Below are positions 20,365 to 22,638 of a stretch of DNA of 22,638 nt, piece by piece. This DNA comes from Chlorokybus atmophyticus. Taxonomy: Eukaryota; Streptophyta; Chlorokybophyceae; Chlorokybales; Chlorokybaceae. Every line of letters starts with the position of its first letter. The first letter of the stretch is position 1. The translations under genes and the position numbers were made by a program. The notes below the pieces were generated by a model. That model was not told where the DNA came from. It made no database searches and worked only from the letters and a program-made list of their open reading frames with translations. The stretch is taken from assembly GCA_009103225.1 (NCBI GenBank), contig RHPI01000773.1:478519-501156 (forward strand). The letters are read 5' to 3'.

Positions 20365-20443
20365 TGTAACGGGAAGGTACATTAAATTACCACAAATCGA
20401 CCATAAAAGCACCAAGTCTTTTGTGGTCGAGTGGGCTGTGACA
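20365..20443 (+). repeat. 3' LTR-like repeat
   Basis: 79 bp, matching the 5' copy except for two transitions (GGTCGAG for GGTTGAG, and GTGACA for GTAACA). Confidence 0.85.
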
Positions 20444-20914
20444 TTGGTATTCTAGAGAATAAATAGTATGCTCTTAAAGGGGGTAGACTATACAGTCCTA
20501 CCCCGTTAAGAGACTTCGGTTCAAGAGAATAACCCCGTTAAGATCATGATCTTTTGAATGACAGATCGTATAACAGGTAAATACTACTGCTCAAAAGAAT
20601 ATTCTCTTACGTAATCAAACTAAGAAATCCGCTTAAAATTTCTAGTCGAGCCAATCTTGTAACGGGGGAACTCCTTGATAACAGCATGTATATTTTTGTT
20701 ATAGGCAAATCATATGATACATATCTGATAAACATTTTCAAAATTGTGTATATATTATGAATAATTGTGGGTGGCATGTCATATATAGTATGGACTATGT
20801 ATACTAAGTACTATTTACTATACGGTCCGCCATAGCAAGGCCGCAGGGCCGCGGGATCGCACTAGTCCTTTTGCAAGATCCAGCGTGATGTACTGATTCG
20901 TGTCGCACCATGTA

Positions 20915-21086
20915 CAGTCTAACCTTAGTAATTGCATATTCGATGACTGCATATCCGCGGTAAGTGCATGGTTTTGCCCGACACCAATGCACTCTGTTGG
21001 TAGTATAAGGCAGTGTAAGTGCATATCCGCGATAAGTGCATAGAAAGAGGTATTCCCGATGATATGCACTTATTGAGGATAGACTG
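20915..21086. mobile_element. 172-bp MITE with pogo-like ends
   Basis: The element runs CAGTC...GACTG and is flanked by TA on each side (20913-20914, 21087-21088). Terminal inverted repeats CAGTCTAACCTTAGTAATTG and (reverse complement of the right end) CAGTCTATCCTCAATAAGTG match at 16 of 20 positions, then continue identically with CATAT. Inside, TGCATATCCGCGGTAAGTGC and TGCATATCCGCGATAAGTGC form a near-perfect direct repeat. No coding capacity. It would depend on a pogo-type transposase. Confidence 0.8.
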
Positions 21087-21430
21087 TATGGTGCGGCGCG
21101 GATCATGCATGGTGCGTAACTGCGCCCCAGACAACGGGGCCCCGAAAGAAACATGGATGGTCCGTCCCTGGGGACCCAGTACTCGTGGTCCTCGGGGCAC
21201 AGACCATGTATGGCCCGCGGCATCCGTGGAAAGACCATACATGGTTCTTGAACGTCAAGTCGTGTGAGAACTAGGTGTAGCAAGGCATTGCACGCACTGG
21301 TACAGTACTGTAGGGGCGTAGTTGGACCAAGCTTGTGAGGCGCTTCTATTAAGGTGTGTGATGTTCATGTGTGCGCATATGTTCATGTGGAGTGTGATGC
21401 GTGAGCGCATATTGAGGGTGTTCATGCTTT

Positions 21431-22610
21431 GCTAAGGTGTCGTCCCAACAGCCCTTCAAACGTAGCAACATCACTCTGAAGGATAAGAAGCGCATTCTTG
21501 AGTTGTATGATGAAATGTGTGCCAACTCCACCGTCAAGCAAGCGGATTTCATCTAATGTGAAGGCCAAGTTGAAATTGGTTATTAAATAGAGTGCCTTGT
21601 CTAAGTTGTTGCATAGTTGTGACAAGATAGTGGACACGTTAGCCCAAGCCCAGACGTAAATTTTACTGCATGTACAAAGCGAATGCATCTTGCCGCTCAT
21701 CCTAAGTTAAAGGAGGCTTTGTACACATGGTTTACACAAATACATGCTCGCAATGCCACCATTACGAATCATATTCTGATAGAGAAGAGTCTGGACTTTG
21801 CTAGCAAAGTTGGCATAGAAGATATCAATGCATCGCATGGGTGGGTGCATTGATTTAAGCAACGTCATGCCATATCTATTAAAGCTCTGCACGGTGAAGC
21901 CAATCATGCAGGTAAAGCGGGGAAGGATATGGCCTGCGGACTTGCCGGAAATTCTTGAGGAGTATGGCCCCGCAGCACTTTTAACATGGACAAGAGTGGC
22001 ATGTTCTATGTCTCGTCCGCGTCGCACACTGGTCATTGTCACTGAGGAAGCTTGAGGGGGGAAGAAAGAGAAGGACAGGTTCACAAGCGCTGTGTGAATG
22101 CATACGGGTCGGAAAAGTTGCCACTTCTACTCATTGGTACATTTGAAAGGCAAAGTCTTTTGGAAGCACATGAACTCCCATTCGCATTGGCGTTAAGTAC
22201 AAGGATGCTTGGATGAATGCGGAGGTAAGGTGTTGTCAACCGCAAGTTTGATTGTGTATGTGGCATGCAATTAAACGATGTATGATGTGCAGATCTTCAA
22301 CCGCTGGTTGTGCAACTTCGCCTTGCAGGTGAAGCTGCAGAAGCGCAAAAACCTGCTGCTGCTGAACAACTGCTCTACATACGCCTGCAAGTATGGTGTG
22401 GTGGGCATGTAGACGGGGTTTACGACCCTGGAGGTGGACAACGTGAAGTGCCTATTCCTGCCTCCCAATACGACCAGCAAGGTTCAGCCTCTGGACGCTA
22501 GCATCATTGCAGCGTTTAAAGCAAGGTACACATTGCTTTCCTCGCCATTATTGCATTGCTCTTTTAAGCAACAAGCTGATCAATTATTAAAACTTGTGAA
22601 AAACATTTCG
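21431..22610 (+). pseudogene. pogo/Tigger transposase (CENP-B-like HTH, DDE), broken
   Basis: Pieces appear in family order across three frames. First, a CENP-B_N-type helix-turn-helix (KRSNITLKDKKRILELYDE), stopped by TAA 21554-21556. Second, an HTH_Tnp_Tc5-type domain (KLKEALYTWF, IEDINASHGW), stopped by TGA 21851-21853. Third, the DDE catalytic domain: LPEILEEYGPA, frameshift, FNMDKSGMFY with the first catalytic Asp at 21989-21991 (the usual following Glu is Lys), GSEKLPLLLIG, KYKDAWMNAE, IFNRWL, LLLLNN where the second catalytic Asp is Asn (22364-22366), and PPNTTSKVQPLD with the third Asp at 22494-22496. A clean 68-nt intron fits at 22225-22292. The protein cannot be made as one chain; it is a dead copy. 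Confidence 0.85.
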
Positions 22611-22613
22611 CTC

Positions 22614-22638
22614 GGGGGGGGGGGGGGGGGGGGGGGGG
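22614..22638. repeat. poly-G run at window end
   Basis: 25 G close the window. As at the internal gap, this is probably a contig edge at a G homopolymer. Confidence 0.9.

Larger units (their letters stand above)
19915..20443 (+). mobile_element. 529-bp LTR-type miniature element (TRIM-like)
   Basis: Two 79-bp direct repeats (19915-19993 and 20365-20443) differ at only two positions, begin TGTAACGGG and end in ACA. Outside them sit matching 5-bp sequences TTGGT (19910-19914 and 20444-20448), as expected for a target-site duplication. A likely primer-binding site, TGGTCATCGGAGC, begins two bases after the 5' repeat, and a polypurine tract, GTGGGGGGGAA, directly precedes the 3' repeat. The 371-bp interior has no room for gag-pol. 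These are the hallmarks of terminal-repeat retrotransposons in miniature, moved by proteins of larger elements. Caveat: TTGGT also follows the 5' repeat, so the repeat could be counted as 84 bp with no target duplication. Confidence 0.8.
20493..22638 (+). mobile_element. pogo/Tigger-type DNA transposon, decayed, right end missing
   Basis: A likely left terminus, CAGTCCTACCCCGTTAAGAG, begins right after a TA dinucleotide at 20491-20492, the target site of this superfamily; pogo-type ends commonly read CAGT...CC...GTTA. CCCCGTTAAG recurs shortly inside, and the TTCTCTTA/AAGAGAAT-type motifs around 20500-20620 are typical subterminal structure. A broken transposase of the same superfamily lies downstream on the same strand. 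The right terminus is not in the window, which ends in poly-G. The link between this end and that transposase is inferred from order and orientation. Confidence 0.5.

Overview
The window is nuclear DNA of an intron-rich eukaryote, probably a flagellated protist or alga. Genes have many short introns (about 70-340 nt) with GT...AG ends, codons split across introns keep phase, and the repeats are eukaryotic (a pogo/Tigger-type transposon, an LTR-type mini-element, long GA/CT and GT/CA microsatellites). The species is not identifiable from the sequence. One gene resembles ARMC2, a radial-spoke transport adapter of motile cilia, which argues that the organism makes flagella.

Layout. 1-880: 3' end of a short-chain dehydrogenase gene (+). 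881-1980: intergenic, with a diverged duplicate of the 3' end of the kinesin gene and a GA array. 1981-3346: decayed WD40-repeat gene (-). 3839-4988: copy C of a ~1.2-kb dispersed repeat. 5260-5815: kinesin 3' flank, the counterpart of the duplicate at 1066-1640. 5780-12295: complete kinesin-14 gene (-), 17 exons, with a calponin-homology domain at the N-terminus, a central motor and a C-terminal coiled coil; its first intron holds a 499-N gap edged by poly-G. 12296-13332: divergent promoter region with a ~223-bp CT array. 13333-17133: ARMC2-like gene (+), 10 exons. 17382-18140: weak coding remnants (-). 18148-19369: copy D of the ~1.2-kb repeat, inverted relative to copy C. 19915-20443: 529-bp LTR-type miniature element. 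20493-window end: decayed pogo/Tigger transposon with a 172-bp MITE lying between its left end and its transposase remnant; the window ends in a G homopolymer.

How the parts relate. Kinesin and ARMC2-like genes are head-to-head, about 1 kb apart, and may share a bidirectional promoter. Both gene products belong to microtubule biology, so co-expression during cilium or spindle assembly is a reasonable hypothesis. The inverted pair of ~1.2-kb repeats brackets this two-gene block. The right-hand 3 kb is a transposon-dense flank. I read the exon structures by hand from splice signals and phase. Both long gene models close in frame (1178 and 805 codons before the stop), which is the strongest internal support for them.
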